A stretch of DNA of 64,000 nucleotides from assembly GCA_029931535.1 (NCBI GenBank), contig JAQPZY010001628.1, positions 1,932,501 to 1,996,500 on the forward strand, written 5' to 3'. The stretch is from Margaritifera margaritifera. Its lineage: Eukaryota; Mollusca; Bivalvia; Unionida; Margaritiferidae. The notes under the pieces were generated by a model. That model worked only from the letters and a program-made list of their open reading frames with translations. It ran no database searches and had not been told where the DNA came from. Every line of letters begins with the position of its first letter. Positions within the stretch are counted from its first letter, which is position 1. Positions 1 through 15,464 of this stretch are shown in pieces. The translations under genes were made by a program, and so were the position numbers.

Positions 1-1945
1 TTTTTGCAATACTTCAAGAAGCAAGGGGATTTAAATAAATGTATTCTCGTAATATGAATTAAATATTACTACAGAGTTAGATCTTAATCAATTAAAAATT
101 TTCTTCTTCAAAGAAAAAGTCAAAAAAGAAAGAGAACAGAAGTAAAATAGGATCGTAATCAACGTTATCGACATTGTCGCGCAGTTTGGTTAGCGTCGTT
201 GTGTTCAAAGTAATATATTTATGCGTACACAATCTCGCATATAATTATGCATTATTTCGGTCACCGGAATCATGCGAATAATCTTTTGTGGCTTTGCCAA
301 ACAATGCCGAAAATGGAGACCGTAGATTCATTACGTTACGTTGGAAGATTTCTAAGCGCTGGTATTTCATAATGAGAAGCTGTATGTAGCACATATTATC
401 CAAGAATTGCCTTTTAGAGTGTATTTAAACAAAAATTTACGTTAAATATCACAATACGGTTGTAGGAAATATCACTCTCAGTTGTAATGAGCCAGTAAGC
501 CTATACTTGGAAAAGCATGTGTGGGAATGAAAATGACAAATTTAGAGATTATGAAAATTTTTCTGTTTCATTGCAAACATATTTTCAAAAACAGAACATG
601 CATACTGGTATCTTTTCATGATAACACTTGATGGCGTCATAATAATTTCACGTAACTGGTTATCCCAACACGATACATTTTTCTTTTACATTGAGCACTG
701 GAATAGTTTATGTTGCACAAAGAGAATTCTCAGCCCACACAACAGTGGCGGCGCAAGGGGATCGGGTCAGGGGTGGGTGGGGCAAATGTCCCCGGGCGCC
801 GGGTGAGCTTGTTTTGCAGCTGTAACCGGGGCATAGATAGGGGGTGGGGGTTGGAGGTTGGCAAATTGACATAAAACTGTTCTCTGTGGCAAAGTTGGGC
901 GCTACGAAAGGACATTGCCCCGGGCGCCTCGAACCCTCGCGCCTGCCACTGCCACACAACTTAAAGGTAAAATGAAAGGTATAAAAAGTCTGTCAAGTGA
1001 TCTTAAGGACGTTTGATGAGACAAGCTAAGCATATCAAATGACACGTTCTATCCTTGATCAATCTGTTGACTGGACTTGTGACATGTGATTCAACATCTT
1101 ATGTTGTAGGCTTACTGACATTAACGAATAAAATAAATAAAAAAGTGCAGCGTTAATATAGAAATATTTTCATATAGAATTGAACATATATTTCTAAATT
1201 TGATTTTTTAAAAATCAGACGCTGATATTTACAATAATTCCATGATGAAAATTCGATATTATATAGATTTTGTATGAATTATGTGTGAAGAAAAATTAAT
1301 TTACCGCTTTTAAAAAATTTGTATATTATTATGTATACATATTTGTTTTAATTAATATCCATCTTAGAAATCGTGGTTTGCAAATATTTTGTTAATACAA
1401 AAATATAGAAACAATCTGAGGAATGTTGACTCGAATAAAACCGTGTACATCCCAACCATGATATCGCTTGCAAAATGTGCCAATGCGACATCACATGGAA
1501 AGAAATGGAGTTAATTTCAGTTCGTTTCGGAGTACCTCGACAGAGCCAGCATAATGCGGCCCTGTGGTAATTTAATTTCTGTCTATAGCTTGATTATCTC
1601 TTTAGCCATACCATTGAAAATTGGTAGAACATTTCAGAATGATAGAAAGTCTGAATGTCGGATTTCCCCTTTTAAGAGAACGCACGTGACACATATCTCG
1701 AGGAAGTACTCAGAGCTATTAGTACTGATCACCTGGATACCTCCATCCTTGATTCATTTATAAAATTTGTGTACTACATTGGAATATATAGTTCATATGT
1801 ATTACTACTCCAACTATTTTTTATGTCTTAAGTTTTACAGCGCATAGACAGTTTACAAATCTTCATATAAAGCATGCATAAAGAAACAGAAAATTTGCAT
1901 GCAGGCATACAAATAACCTATAGGAAACTAAATTATCAATTATAT
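1..1945. repeat. Segmental duplication block A, copy 1
   Basis: This stretch is collinear with 17690-19668 apart from scattered substitutions and small indels. Both begin with the same poly-T/GCAATACTT start, share a MITE at the same site, and run into the same (TA)n microsatellite. I see no convincing gene in it; short ORFs are not kept between copies. The duplication is older than the transposons (RTE, LTR element) that separately interrupt its right end in each copy. Confidence 0.85.
743..951. mobile_element. hAT-type MITE (copy in block A1)
   Basis: The element is GC-rich against an AT-rich background. It opens with CAGTGGCGGCGC and closes with GCCTGCCACTG, which are terminal inverted repeats. 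It is bracketed by an exact 8-bp duplication CCACACAA (735-742 and 952-959). 8-bp target duplications and CAGNG-type ends are typical of hAT elements. There is no transposase ORF, so it is non-autonomous. The same insertion is at 18437-18663. Confidence 0.8.
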
Positions 1946-2037
1946 ATATATATATGTGTGTGCGTGTCTGTAGTGTGTGTGTGTGTGCAGATGTGTTAAT
2001 CAGATATAAATGGTATATATATATATATATATATATA
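1946..2037. repeat. Compound (TA)n/(GT)n microsatellite left of the RTE fragment
   Basis: TA and GT runs surround a short unique piece (CAGATGTGTTAATCAG and on) that resembles the sequence right of the RTE fragment at about 3255-3310. The flank therefore looks duplicated around the LINE insertion. Confidence 0.7.
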
Positions 2038-3272
<1,235 letters not shown>

Positions 3273-4008
3273 ATATTCAGATGTGTTCAAAAGACATAAA
3301 GAGTATGACCTGTTCAGTGGTTAATGTATAGAGACAGCTCTTACTTGGAATCAACAATTTTAATTAAAAACAGATTTTTCTTCTCTTATCCGGAAGCGAC
3401 TAATATTTTTTCGCTGCTCACCTATTCTATATATTATATTTGGGAAAGTTGTATAAATAAAAAAGTATGCAATAAATAGGACTGTGATAGGAGTGCAGAA
3501 CAGAGAACGAAAATATTATTTTAATAATTTGAGTCAAATATCTTATGAAAATTGTCCTCTTTCATTGCAAACACATTTTCAAAAACAAAACGTGCATACT
3601 GGTATCGTTTCATGATAACACTTGATGAAGTTAAACTAATTTTCACGTTCTAATTCATCTTAACCCGATACATTTTCTTTTTGTTTTTACATTTAGCACC
3701 GAAAATGGTTGTTACACTGTAATCTCAGTTTTACATCAAGAAGCCGAGAAACAAAACTGGAAGAGTTTATGTTTACCAAGAAGATTATTATCCCACACAA
3801 TTTTAAGGTACAATCGAGGATAAGATATAATATGTACTCAATGGATAGAATTCATATTTTTTATTACACTTAGAAGGAAAATTTTAACACAATTGGCCTG
3901 ATATTTGAGGAGAAATCAGCCTGTAATTGCCTGATGTTTCCGACACACGAGGGTCTCCAGTTTCTTGTAAGGGGAGCTGTGAGGAACATTTAACTCGACC
4001 TGATCACG

Positions 4009-4027
4009 TCGTGTGTGTGTGTGTGTA

Positions 4028-4081
<54 letters not shown>
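4009..4081. repeat. (GT)n(GA)n microsatellite
   Basis: GT repeat with TATG interruptions followed by pure GA. The counterpart in copy 2 (27029-27108) has a short GT and a much longer GA run. Confidence 0.9.
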
Positions 4082-4082
<1 letters not shown>

Positions 4083-5150
4083 ACATGTGTGTATACTAAT
4101 GTTGCAAGTGCGAGTGAGCTGCATTTTCCGTTGTACATTATCTGATAGTCTATTTCGTGATGTCGACGATGATTAAAATGCAAGTTTGTCACATGCTGTG
4201 AAGGACGTATGGCAAGACATGTTAACCATATCAAATGACACGTTCTCTCCGTGATCACTTTGTTGACCGGATTTGTGACATGCGAATCAACATCTTAGAT
4301 AGCAGGCATTCTCATTTAGGTTTAATTTCCAGTCTTCCATAACGTCATTTACTGGTTTTATGCATCCTGATTGCGTTTCTCCCGCATATGGTTTTTGCAG
4401 TATTACTTACTATGCATTGTTGGATTTCAGTCATATTTGACCCGGAACTTTATTTGATCAGACCTTTCATTAGTTAGATTTACATCTTTTCTTTCCACAA
4501 CTTGATTTCGAAGAGGTATGACTTCTGAACCTCCCATCCTCCTAGCATTGGTTTCCAACCATCCCTTTACAAAGGATTATTGGATTTCAATTACATTTAC
4601 ATTTTACTCTTTCGTTTTTATCGTTTCACAACATTATTTACTTCAAATGACATGTTGATCAGTACACGTCAAGAGTAATGGATTGTTGACTCCTACTGGA
4701 ATGATGTTTTACTGAATAGCAAATCGAGTCAAAGTAAAGGGAGGTAACGATGTCGGTAATTTCGGACAATGTTTACTTTTCATTAATTTTAGTAGAAATT
4801 TTCTGGAATTCATATGGATTAAATTTTACAGGAGGAGCGGATATTTATTTTTTATGCATATTATTCAACAAAGAGAAATTCCAGCAAATATGTACTCAGT
4901 AAAGATTTTTCTCCATATATGACCTCTTGACTTTGTGAATGTGAACAATTTTAACACGATTTGGAGACCTTTTTAGAATTCTTATCTTCTCCTCTTCCAA
5001 AATAAGCCTCTTTGCTATTATATAGACGTTCTCTTCCGATAATACATAAGGATTGTGTGTGAAGAAGATTTGATTTACCACATATAAAAATGTAATGTTT
5101 TTATGTATACATATTTTTGTTTTAATTAATTTCAATCTTAATAAATACAG

Positions 5151-5241
5151 CAGTGGTTCCCAAACTTTTTTCATCGCGACCCTAAATACCATCTTTTGCG
5201 ACCCAAAATCCAGCATTAGACCCGGGGTTTGGGAACCACTG
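5151..5241. mobile_element. hAT-like 91-bp MITE
   Basis: The ends are CAGTGGTTCCCAAAC and its reverse complement GTTTGGGAACCACTG, giving a 15-bp terminal inverted repeat. Flanking octamers AAATACAG (5143-5150) and CAATATAG (5242-5249) agree at 6 of 8 positions, a decayed 8-bp target duplication. CAGTGGTT ends are typical of hAT families. Only the right end survives in copy 2 (27215-27258). Confidence 0.75.
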
Positions 5242-5789
5242 CAATATAGTGTGCTAAAATTTAGTAAATACAACAATATAGTCTCAATCTGAGGAACGTA
5301 GACTGAAATAAAAGCGTGTACATCCCGACTATTATATCGCTAGCGAAATGTGCCAGTGCGACGTCACATGAAGAGGAAAGTAGTTCATTTGGATCATTAC
5401 AGGACATTGATAGAGGCAACATGACGCGGGCCTGTGATAATTAAGTTTCGGCCAATATCTTGATTATCTGATTAGTCATAACTTTGATACTGGTTCAATA
5501 GCTTAGAATGATAAAAGGTTTAAAGGCCGGATTTTCCTTTTCAAGTGTACATATGTGTAGCCGCTTATCTCCAGAAAGTACTTAGACCCATTTGTATTTG
5601 ATCGCGGATACGTTCAACCTTGACTCATGTATAGCATTTTGCTTACTTTTTGTAAAATAGAGTTCATATACGTGGTTTGTTATTATTGATAGATTAAAAA
5701 CTTGCTTTGTCAGCCTTTTAAGAATTATCCGTACCTATTTATACGGTGATAATCATCATCATCATTATCCTAACAGCAACAACAACGAT

Positions 5790-5804
5790 ACTAATAATAA
5801 TAAC

Positions 5805-5846
<42 letters not shown>
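5790..5846. repeat. (AAT)n microsatellite
   Basis: Near-perfect trinucleotide run. The paralogous run at 27797-27876 is of different length. Confidence 0.9.
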
Positions 5847-7939
5847 CTTTTGACGTCTTAAGCTTTACAGACGACAATGAAAATGCAAAGACACAAATGA
5901 CCTATAGGAAACTAAATGAACAACTAGAAACAACGTATATATGCAGGTGTGTATAAATATATGTATATAAAGAGAATGAACTATTCAGTGGTTGTGTATA
6001 GAGAAAACTCTTTCTAGGTAATAATAATTTTAACCCCAAGAAACCCTATATCTTTTCTTATCCGAAGGCGACAAAAAAGATGCTCCCCTGTTTCTATATT
6101 GTTTTTGGAGAAAGTTGTATAAAAAGTAGCAATTAGAAAAGAAAGTAATAGAAACACAGAACAGAGAACAAAAATATTATTGGAATAATATGAGTAATAT
6201 AATTATGTTCGAAGAAGGTTTAACAAGTCCAACTTGTGCACAAGAGACTTGCACACAATGGAGTACTCACAGAATTAACTATCAGTTTCATGCTAGCAGG
6301 TACACAATTTTCACAAGAATCGATATGGAAACAAGAACGTTAGAGAGAATAAATCCTAAACATTGCTTGACTATTTTATGTTGAAATTAGATTACGATGA
6401 TGCATGCAAACTAGTATGTTCAGAATACAAAAGTTTGGAAGATATGAGGATAGATCAATCTATCAAAATATTCTTATCGGTAAATGTACAACGCATACAT
6501 TGTAAAGTAATCGCCGTGGTAGCTGAATAAAGAGAGAGAAAGCTGGAAGATTGAAGTAACTATTCTCAATCTCTCAGATGTAACAAGCGCAAGCAGATCA
6601 TGTACGAATTATAATTCTCTAACCTGTTTGATTATATTGGTGCCATTCTATGCAAATTTCTTTTATATAATCATGTATCCCAAACACATCCGAGCGGGAA
6701 GCAGAGTGTTAATTGGTATGGACACGACTCGGGCTACCAAGAGTACAAACTTTCGAATAATGAACGTAATACCGAAATGGAAGTAGAGTGATAATGGCTA
6801 TGGGACCCATTCAGACTAACTAGAGTACAAACTCTGGTGTTCTGAATGTTCTACGCGAGGCATGTGGGTGATTATAGCCTCGAAATGCAATCCAATATTT
6901 ACAAAATACATACTACTTAATGGACGTGTTCTGTTTAATACTAGAAATGTTCATTTACATTTTGCAAAATACAAAAAAAGAGCAAAAAAGCCCATCCCAG
7001 TAGATACGTAAAATATAAAATTATTACTTATAATTATATAGTGATTACATTTATGTAGTAAAACTGATCAGCATCTTGTATGCATCTGGCCCGGTTCCAT
7101 TGATAAGATCTTCAAGCATCTGTAAAAAAAATATATATGTACTTAACAACTATATACATACACACACGACATATAATATATATAGGAATCATGAAGTCCG
7201 TTTTTTTTAATTCAAATTTAAAACTGACTTAATATGAAACGTGGACAAGGAGAAGAAATATGAACAGGTGTATACATTCGAAGGATTTAACCGAAATAAA
7301 ATCAGACGCTTTACTCCGACGCTCTGAATTGCATGGTCGCCACTTGTGTACCTGTCGATAATCATTTGATATTCTGTTGAAGGTATAATAACCTTTTGTA
7401 TTTCGTTTTTATTTCGTCAATGAAATAAATAGCGCAAGGTTATTTTCAAATTAATGTTTAATATTTTTTCTCCAGTAAAGAGTAATGAATATAAATTTGA
7501 AAGGTAGTTATATTCAGTATTCAACCAGGCTTGTAAATATTATGGACATATACCGATACTTTTATATCTGATATAAAATGGACAGATACGGATCCTTTTA
7601 TATCTGATATCCTTCAAATCTGTCATTAACACTTTAGGATAAACTGTTAGCAGAAGAAACAACGAGAGAAAAAGAACGATTTACGTACTTGCTTTGCTTA
7701 GACTAATCACAAAAACATATCTTTATCTAAAAGGAAGAAAATTATTTAAAGGCATCAGCTGAATTTAGTAACCTTAATCCTCAAGAAGAGTTGGGGTGAT
7801 CCGTACCCTCTGAAGGGCAACCTTTACGTACTTTTGAGAAGGCAGCGGGCTGCAAAAGTGCCTTAACAACGATTTTATAAAATAAACTTTTAATAATTGT
7901 TAGAAACTATATAAAGTTCTCAATAAATATAATCCCTAT

Positions 7940-9762
7940 TCAATACATACCGAATCTGAAACCAACGGCAGCCCCAGAAACCGTTGGAAATGAGTCTGTG
8001 CTGACGTAACCCCCACAGCCTCCCATGTGCATCTCGAAGTAGTAGAAGTACTTTTGGGGCAGGTAGCGGGATGAAGGGGTATTCGTTGCCTTTTTGATCC
8101 AAGTGTCCACCACGTTTGACATGCAGCATCGCTTATAGTAATCATTAGGAGGAAGATTGGATGGGTTTGCAAAGAAGGCCAGGTAGGAGTTTGGATTGGC
8201 GTCACAGTTGGTGAAAGTGAGGTCCACTCCTGCGGCTTGGTAGCCTTGTGTTGTCCTGCTTCTAGCGTAAGATTCGGGCAGAAATCCAAGATAGATGTAC
8301 GGTTTCATTGCTGCATTTAATGGAACACTAAACCCAACAGCTTGGCTTAGCTGGAAGGTTATTGGATACCTGTGCTTGAACGCTGAGTGAGGCGCTATCT
8401 CGACATCTTTTTGCATACCATCTGTTTGAACGTGACGCACAACAACGTGACTTTTGTCCGTGTATAATTGGGATAGGTCTTGAAGAACGCCCAAACCATC
8501 TTTCGATACAAACGTGTAGCCGTGCCCATCGTAAAAGTCACAGAACACGTCAAATTTCTTCCCGGTTGGTGTACATAACTGGTATTCTCCTGATACCGGA
8601 GTAATAGACCCCTGGTAAATATGTTGGCATGATCCTGCAAAAGTCGAATCGATGAAATCAAGCATATAATTGTACGTAAAAACTTTACACATTTACACGG
8701 TTTAAATGGCTGGCTGAAAACAGTATTTATAACATCTTTTATACAATCATGAAAGTCTAGTTGCTTACAGAAATATAAATTTATTGTTGGAACAAACTAA
8801 ACAAAAACTAAAATACGGTGAATAAAAAGAATGGTTAACTTAACAATCTAACTACACATCACACAAGCAAGAGAGAAAGAGATTTTCTATCATTTTCTTT
8901 TTGCGAATCTACTGGAAACTTTGGTAATTTAAATTTGACTTTGAACGTCGATATTTGGATCGAAAGCTAATAATGAAGATTGTGGAACGCCGACTAAACA
9001 TTTGCGTGTTATTTGGTGTGATACTTTCATTTCTTGTGACAAGTTGAAATTTGTGTGCTATTTGATGACAAGGTATGCACATGAAGGATTGAAACTGTAC
9101 ACATATAAGAAACATGTTTGTGAGTTCTGGGTTGAAAAAAGGATTTGAAACCCATAATTATCAGAACATATATTATCAGCATGTAAAGACAGATAGTTCT
9201 AAACGTCGTGAATAATAATTGTAAATACATACTAGATTAATCAACAATTTTATTTACACGAAAGAGATACATAATACAACTTTTCAAACGTTCATAAGAA
9301 AACTTTATATGAACAAGATGTGGAGTTTTATAAACCATTGGTTCAATCCAATTCTCTCAGTACAGGTCGTTACCTGCTGCAGTTTTGAAACACTTTAAGA
9401 AGAAAAAACCCCACATCTCAGTTGTTTTGCCTTTACAAGTTGGGAAAATTACTTGCCCACTTCAAAAAGCTTACGCTTCAAAAGAGTGGTGAATAAATAA
9501 GTTTTATAACTTCTGAATGTCTACATGTTTCAAATAAGCAAAAAAAAAAATTTAGGACTTTTTGGGGAGAATACTTGTGACCCCCCCCCCCCCTTTCCCC
9601 ACTGTACATAGCCATACCGTTGTTTAGAGAGAAAGAATGAAAGACAGACACAAAGAAAAGCTGTGTTTTCAACCTACTTGCAAAGCTACAGCCGTAAGCT
9701 GTTTCCAGCATAGAAGAGATCATAAGCAGCATGAACAATGCGGAGAAATCCATGGTCGTCAT
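7940..9762 (-). CDS. Secreted fibrinogen-like protein, two exons
   Basis: The predicted gene has exon 1 at 9762-9678, a GT-AG intron at 9677-8635, and exon 2 at 8634-7940. The phases match (phase 1) and give 259 residues. Exon 1 encodes a hydrophobic signal peptide ending near AYGCSFA. Exon 2 starts with SCQHIYQGS and a VSGEYQLCTPTG/FDVFCDF pattern like the start of fibrinogen-related domains. It then departs from that fold and contains FTNCDANPNSYLAFF, RCCMSN and HMGGCGGY. The splice donor is CAA|GTAGGT and the acceptor TTTTGCAG. A GTATGT near the stop could be a further donor, so the last residues are uncertain. Exon 2 is present three times in the window, this copy being the only one with exon 1. 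A secreted recognition or matrix role is inference; I do not know a named family for the C-terminal two thirds. Confidence 0.72.
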
Positions 9763-11804
9763 ATTGTATCAGAGTTCTCTTTTCATTTGGGCATGTCAAC
9801 TACTTCTGCTTTTCACTCCAGGAATTTGACTTTTATATTTGAAACAACAGCTGGGCTACTCTAGTAGGCGTGTTGTTTATATCCTGTATCACGAGTGGTT
9901 TCATCAATCGACATTCGTCATTGACCAATCCGAGTCATGTTAAGACGGTTTAGTTTGAAAATTGAAGATATTGAATGATTGACAAAGTTAGAGTTCTCCA
10001 CAGTAAGTACGGAATAAGGGATACTTTTAGGGTATGATTTATGATAAAAAAAATAAATAAATAAACAAAATCGACGTAAAAAGGGGGTCTATTTGTTTAG
10101 GATTCTTTACGTTTTCAAACATGAAACAATGTACATATATTAATAAATGCAAATACCTTAATATGATTTGACTGAGATGAAAATGTGGTCAGGAAGGAAA
10201 GATAATATAGCCTCCTTTTAGAAAGTTGTATACAATTTCAATCAACAAACACGAGGATAAGTCATATTCTTGGTCATGAGAACTTCTACTCCAACCTATG
10301 TAGAGAAAGTAAATCCATGATTGACAAATATTGCAAAACGTCTGCTCCAGCCTGTATAGAGAAAGAAATCTATGATTGACAAATAAGGCATAAAATGTGG
10401 AAACTGATGAGAGATCATGTAAAATTCTACTTTATATGTAGAAGCGGCCATTTTTAAAAGTGGAAAATGACTTCATCTTCATTCTGACCATTAACTATCT
10501 AGCAAAAATATTAACGGACCCAATAGTTAAGTTGGGTATGTGGTCATATTTAGCAGGTTAATTTGTATTATCTTCTACTGTAATTTGGTACGAATCGATG
10601 CAGAGTCTGTAAAGTAGCGGTGTATAACAGAATCATTTCAGTATGTTTGACCCTTAATATTGTATTTAGAGGCCAGTGATGAAAGAAAGACAATTAAGTG
10701 TGTAGATGTGCAAAAAGAGTGGAAACTTAAATGGTTTAGAAGGCGAAGCATGAGTTGAAAAATAATTCCATAAATATCGATGAAAGCATATGACGTTCAT
10801 AAAGGAAGAAGGGGCAAGCTAATAGTTCAACCAAATATGGAAAGGGCAGATATGTAGACAAGGAAAGCAAAAGGAACCTTGGATAATAAAGTTGCCAAAG
10901 AAACATAGCTATGCTACGGTAAAAATTGAAATCTATTAAACCTTGTTCAAGTCTTCCGTGTGATAAAAAGAGCATATTTGCAAGTGGTCGTAAGTAAATA
11001 ATAAGATTTGGTCACATAAGTAAAATATATGGTGCTATCTTTCCTGTGTACACAGAGTTTGGAAAAGCTTGTTACATTGCATCATTTGTTTTGAACTATG
11101 GCAAACGTAAAGTTTGGAAAAAATATTTTAGAAGATCGTGCGCCTAGATTAATTATTAACCCTAATATAAATTTCAACCAAAATAATTGTTCAAGCACAT
11201 TCATATTTATTTAATGCTGAATCTATAATACTAAAAACTGAAACAAAAATATGACAGCGACGCATTGTAAGTAAAAACTAATTGCCAAAACACAACATGA
11301 GAAGTTTACCCAAAAGTAACATGTCGACTCCTGACCAACTAGCATGCGTGATAAGGCCCCAGTACTTCCGCCTTATACAGCACATCTAATTAAATTTAAA
11401 TATAATTTAAAAAACAAATATCTACAATCTTCAGAGGTTTTACTGCGAACATGAAATAGTTTTACCTGCGGTTGCAAAATGCACAGGCAGATCAGTGTGT
11501 ACGCAAAGATTCTTAAGTTTTGTCTAGACTCATGAATAATAGTAGTATATAAATTAATCGCGTACCATTATCTCTGATCCCTAACTCACATCGCTCGATA
11601 TTAGGTATATACTAATGCAATGATACACAAACCCAGGGTGGCAGTGAGTATTACATGATGGACGACACCTCACCTCTCTGTCTGTCTGTCTCTCTCTCTG
11701 TTGTTCAGTTTAACAGTCAGTTTTACAATCATAGGTCCAGACAGCGAGAGAAATATAGATTTTGATCCACTGAGGTAAAACGGATAAGCTCACTGACCAG
11801 TCAG

Positions 11805-11810
<6 letters not shown>

Positions 11811-11852
<42 letters not shown>
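11811..11852. repeat. (GA)n microsatellite
   Basis: About 20 uninterrupted GA units. Confidence 0.95.
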
Positions 11853-11855
<3 letters not shown>

Positions 11856-12069
11856 TCAGTCATTTACATATTTAAAAATGATATGTTTTAGTCTCTTATT
11901 TAGGTTTTAAAAAAGAGAAAACAGAATAAAACATGAAATATTGCTATTTGTATTTACGTCTCAGTTTATAGCTTTGTTAGATTTTGGTGATTATTTTTTG
12001 CTTAAGGAGAGTCGGTGTTGGGAAGATATTGCTCAAACCGAGTGATTAGCCAATTACTAGAAGCAGACG

Positions 12070-12470
12070 TCATAGTGTACAGTATTCACGAGACTTTATC
12101 GTAGCACGGATTAGTTTCGTAAAATGGACCCTGTCAGATTTCTTTATATAAGGAATTGTCGGGATATTTTCACGTGCTGATAAAATTATGTGCCGCGAAT
12201 GTGTACAACTGCGCTGAAGTTTGAAAACATTGTCGGTAAGAGAACCTGTGTGGCCGCGACTATCTGAACTTTGCCGGTTGATGTAAATCAGCACACTCTG
12301 GTCACTCAAGCTGCGCGTTGTTAAGACTTTTATGTTATGAAATTTGACGGCCGACATAATGCAACTTGAGCGGAATGGTAAAAATTCGCGGCAAAGGAAG
12401 CATACCGATGCAGCCTTCTAAATTTCATATGCTCAATTTGCACGGCGTTGGAGGTCCCATATCGCTTTCC
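12070..12470 (-). pseudogene. Possible DIRS/Ngaro-type RNase H relic
   Basis: A 95-codon open frame carries SDQSVLIYINRQSSDSRG followed by a basic HSRHIILSAREN stretch. The pattern of an N-terminal D near V.YINRQGG and a later RHI.LSAR is what tyrosine-recombinase retroelements (DIRS/Ngaro) show in their RNase H region. No RT core or recombinase is visible nearby, and upstream frames are broken. This is the only identification I can offer; it could also be chance. Confidence 0.3.
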
Positions 12471-14060
12471 ATAGGTTTATCACAGCCGGCACTTTATATG
12501 TGCGGCGGTGGGTGAACCGAACTCAGTATTTTGAAATCGCTAAGGCTGAAACTATACACCTCCGGGTAATGCTGTATGCGGCAATGAAACCCATGTACAT
12601 TTTCGTTCATATATTATACAAAAGGTATTTTAGTACATACAATTTTGCGACAGTGATGATGATGATGATTTGCAGAAGTAGTAGTATTACTAATAGTAGT
12701 ACTAAACTTAATGGAGGCAAATATTTATTCTGCATGAAAAAATACCAAATCACATTTGTTACAATTTCTTTATGAAAATGCAAATCATAACACACATGCT
12801 TACAATTAGACAACAACAATCTTTAATATAGCGTTTTTTACTCCAATCATAATTTAACTACATTTCAAACGTTCATATTTTGCGATGTATTTCTTCTCGA
12901 AACGCAGATGGCTCACATGTAATTAAAAGATAAAATGTACAAGCAGAACCGAGTGGCCAGAGTCTCTTGCCCATCGTAATTTTTTGTGGAATATCTGCAT
13001 AAATCTTATAAATTTAGTTGAGTTCACTATATTTGCAAAACAGTCTATTCGGTTATCGTTCTTTCCCGATCTGTCTAATTTGGCGAAAGTGTGTTACGAA
13101 CAGTGGGTTATATATTAATACACACATACTCGATCTTCTTCTCTGTGTTAACAAGAAAATATATAATACATATTTGTCCATCCTTACACGCCTGATTTGA
13201 ATCCTGTTAGATCTTCTTGATGCCATCTTCAATAAGTAATTTGGTAGCAAAGTGCGCGAGAAGGCAGCGGAGCTGACAATTGAGAATTTTACCGCGTAAA
13301 CGGGGACTCGGTTTTTCGACTGCTACACACGAGTTTTTGAGTCCAGTGGGACGTGTGTATTTCTGTGTATGGTACGATGTAAAATAATACCAACCAAACG
13401 GGGACATACTCATATATCCTTATTTCAAGGCTTTTATTACTAAGTAAGGTCGTGGGAATATATCTGCTACTATCACAAAACAGGGACGTCCCCGTTTAGA
13501 GCTGTGTCCCCAGTAAGTTGGTGTGTATTCTTACCGATGTCCCCGTTTTGCACCTTTTACAAACGCACACACACACACACACACACCAGTCTGGTGATGC
13601 TGTGTCTGGGGCTGTGTGATAATCACGACGCTGCCTCCGAGCTGACTCCAACACTTTAAAGGCAATGCAGAGGTGGAACTCCAACATCTGTTGAAAACGT
13701 TCCGTCATCTTATCTGGTTCTACTGATCTCCTGTAAAATTATGCAGAGATGAATAAATAAAATCCCTGTATATCTTCATGATGTAAATCTATTAAGCTAA
13801 ATCACAATGCCGCAAATACGAAATCGCAATATCAGGTGTCAATCTTCGCAACCCCATCATTGAATTAGATGCACTAACTTCAGTGGATGCACGTATTATA
13901 TTGTAAGATAAGACTGCCAAAGTTTATATATTATTACTTTGTAAAATGTTGAAATGTATCCAATAGTTTGATGTTAGCTGTACACATAAAAAGTGATATG
14001 CAGCTATTATACGTATCATATATGCTGTACAAATGTGAGGGAAGAGACCGTTTTGAGTAA

Positions 14061-14355
<295 letters not shown>

Positions 14356-15464
14356 GACATAGTACAAATAAAGGATCATCTTAACATAGTTTTGTGATTT
14401 AGAAATATATCTTTAAGGCATGCATCAGATAAAGTCTAGTCATTACTTTGCCAGACTTAAATCCATATATGAATTGTACAGCCGTCAATTTTGCTGTTGC
14501 TGTTGCTGTTATTGTTGTAAATGTTAATTGCAATTAAGCTACTTGGTCAAGCCTTATGACCAACCTCCAAACCCTGAAGACATGGAGTTTTTGTTATTGC
14601 TATGACTTATACTTAAGAAAATCAAAAAATGTATATCGGAATCTACCAATTCATTTTTCAGGGCACAAAGCTACACGGGAAGACTATACGAACGAGACAA
14701 GAATAAAACACAAAAACATAATTACTTTACAGAAGCTACATGATTTTCGCCTGTTGATATTTACAAAAACGATGGACGAAAACAAAGAAAGAGTATAAGG
14801 AACAGGTTTATACAGCTGTGATTGCTGCGATGCATCTTAAATGAGCGCTCGCAAGGCGGAAAAAACTTGGTTAGAACAAGGAAACCAATTAGTAACGTAA
14901 GCCAGTAGATCTGTAATAAAAGATGTGCACCATCGATATGTTTGTCAAAAACTGTCCAATTATAATGTATCCCAGATATAATATTTTTTTTTCACTGGTG
15001 ATTATTTAAGAGTACAATGTTTTTTCTAAAGCACTATTACAAAATTGTGTTGTAACTAATTAAGCAGTAGAAGACGTAGGGTTTGACGTCACGTCAGCAC
15101 AATACTGGCTATATGGTGCAGATTAAAAATAGTTATAAAAATGTAAACACAACGAAGTGAGAAAATTTGTAGGAAGACAAAGCTTTCAACCATAAACCCT
15201 CCCCACCCCTCCAAACATTAAGTTCCAAACGATGAAGGTTAAAAAATAAAATTAAAAAAAAAAGTTATATGCATTTATTATATTTGAAGAAATTTTTAAT
15301 CCTGAAAAAGGAAAGTTGAGATCATGGGTATGAGAGGGCGAAATGAATGGAAGTAAAATGTGATTTTGGTAGCTTTGTAGGAAGTTTCTTATTATCTATG
15401 CACGGGAATTAATCCGTTTGGATTTTTCTTGATTTACGCCGCTGGGTTTGAGGGTTTGCAGCTG

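Noticed and set aside
4896..5276. 126-codon minus-strand ORF
   Set aside because: It runs through the 91-bp MITE and is deleted or broken in block copy 2; composition is that of AT-rich non-coding DNA.
6190..6384. 64-codon ORF present in all three block B copies (6190, 28257 and about 52087)
   Set aside because: The differences I checked between copies 1 and 2 (A/G, R/I, E/K, R/K) all change the amino acid, and copy 3 loses the start. There is no sign of purifying selection; it is conserved only because the block is recently duplicated.
9582..9594. C homopolymer as a regulatory site
   Set aside because: A lone run with no motif context; more likely a low-complexity or sequencing-sensitive tract.
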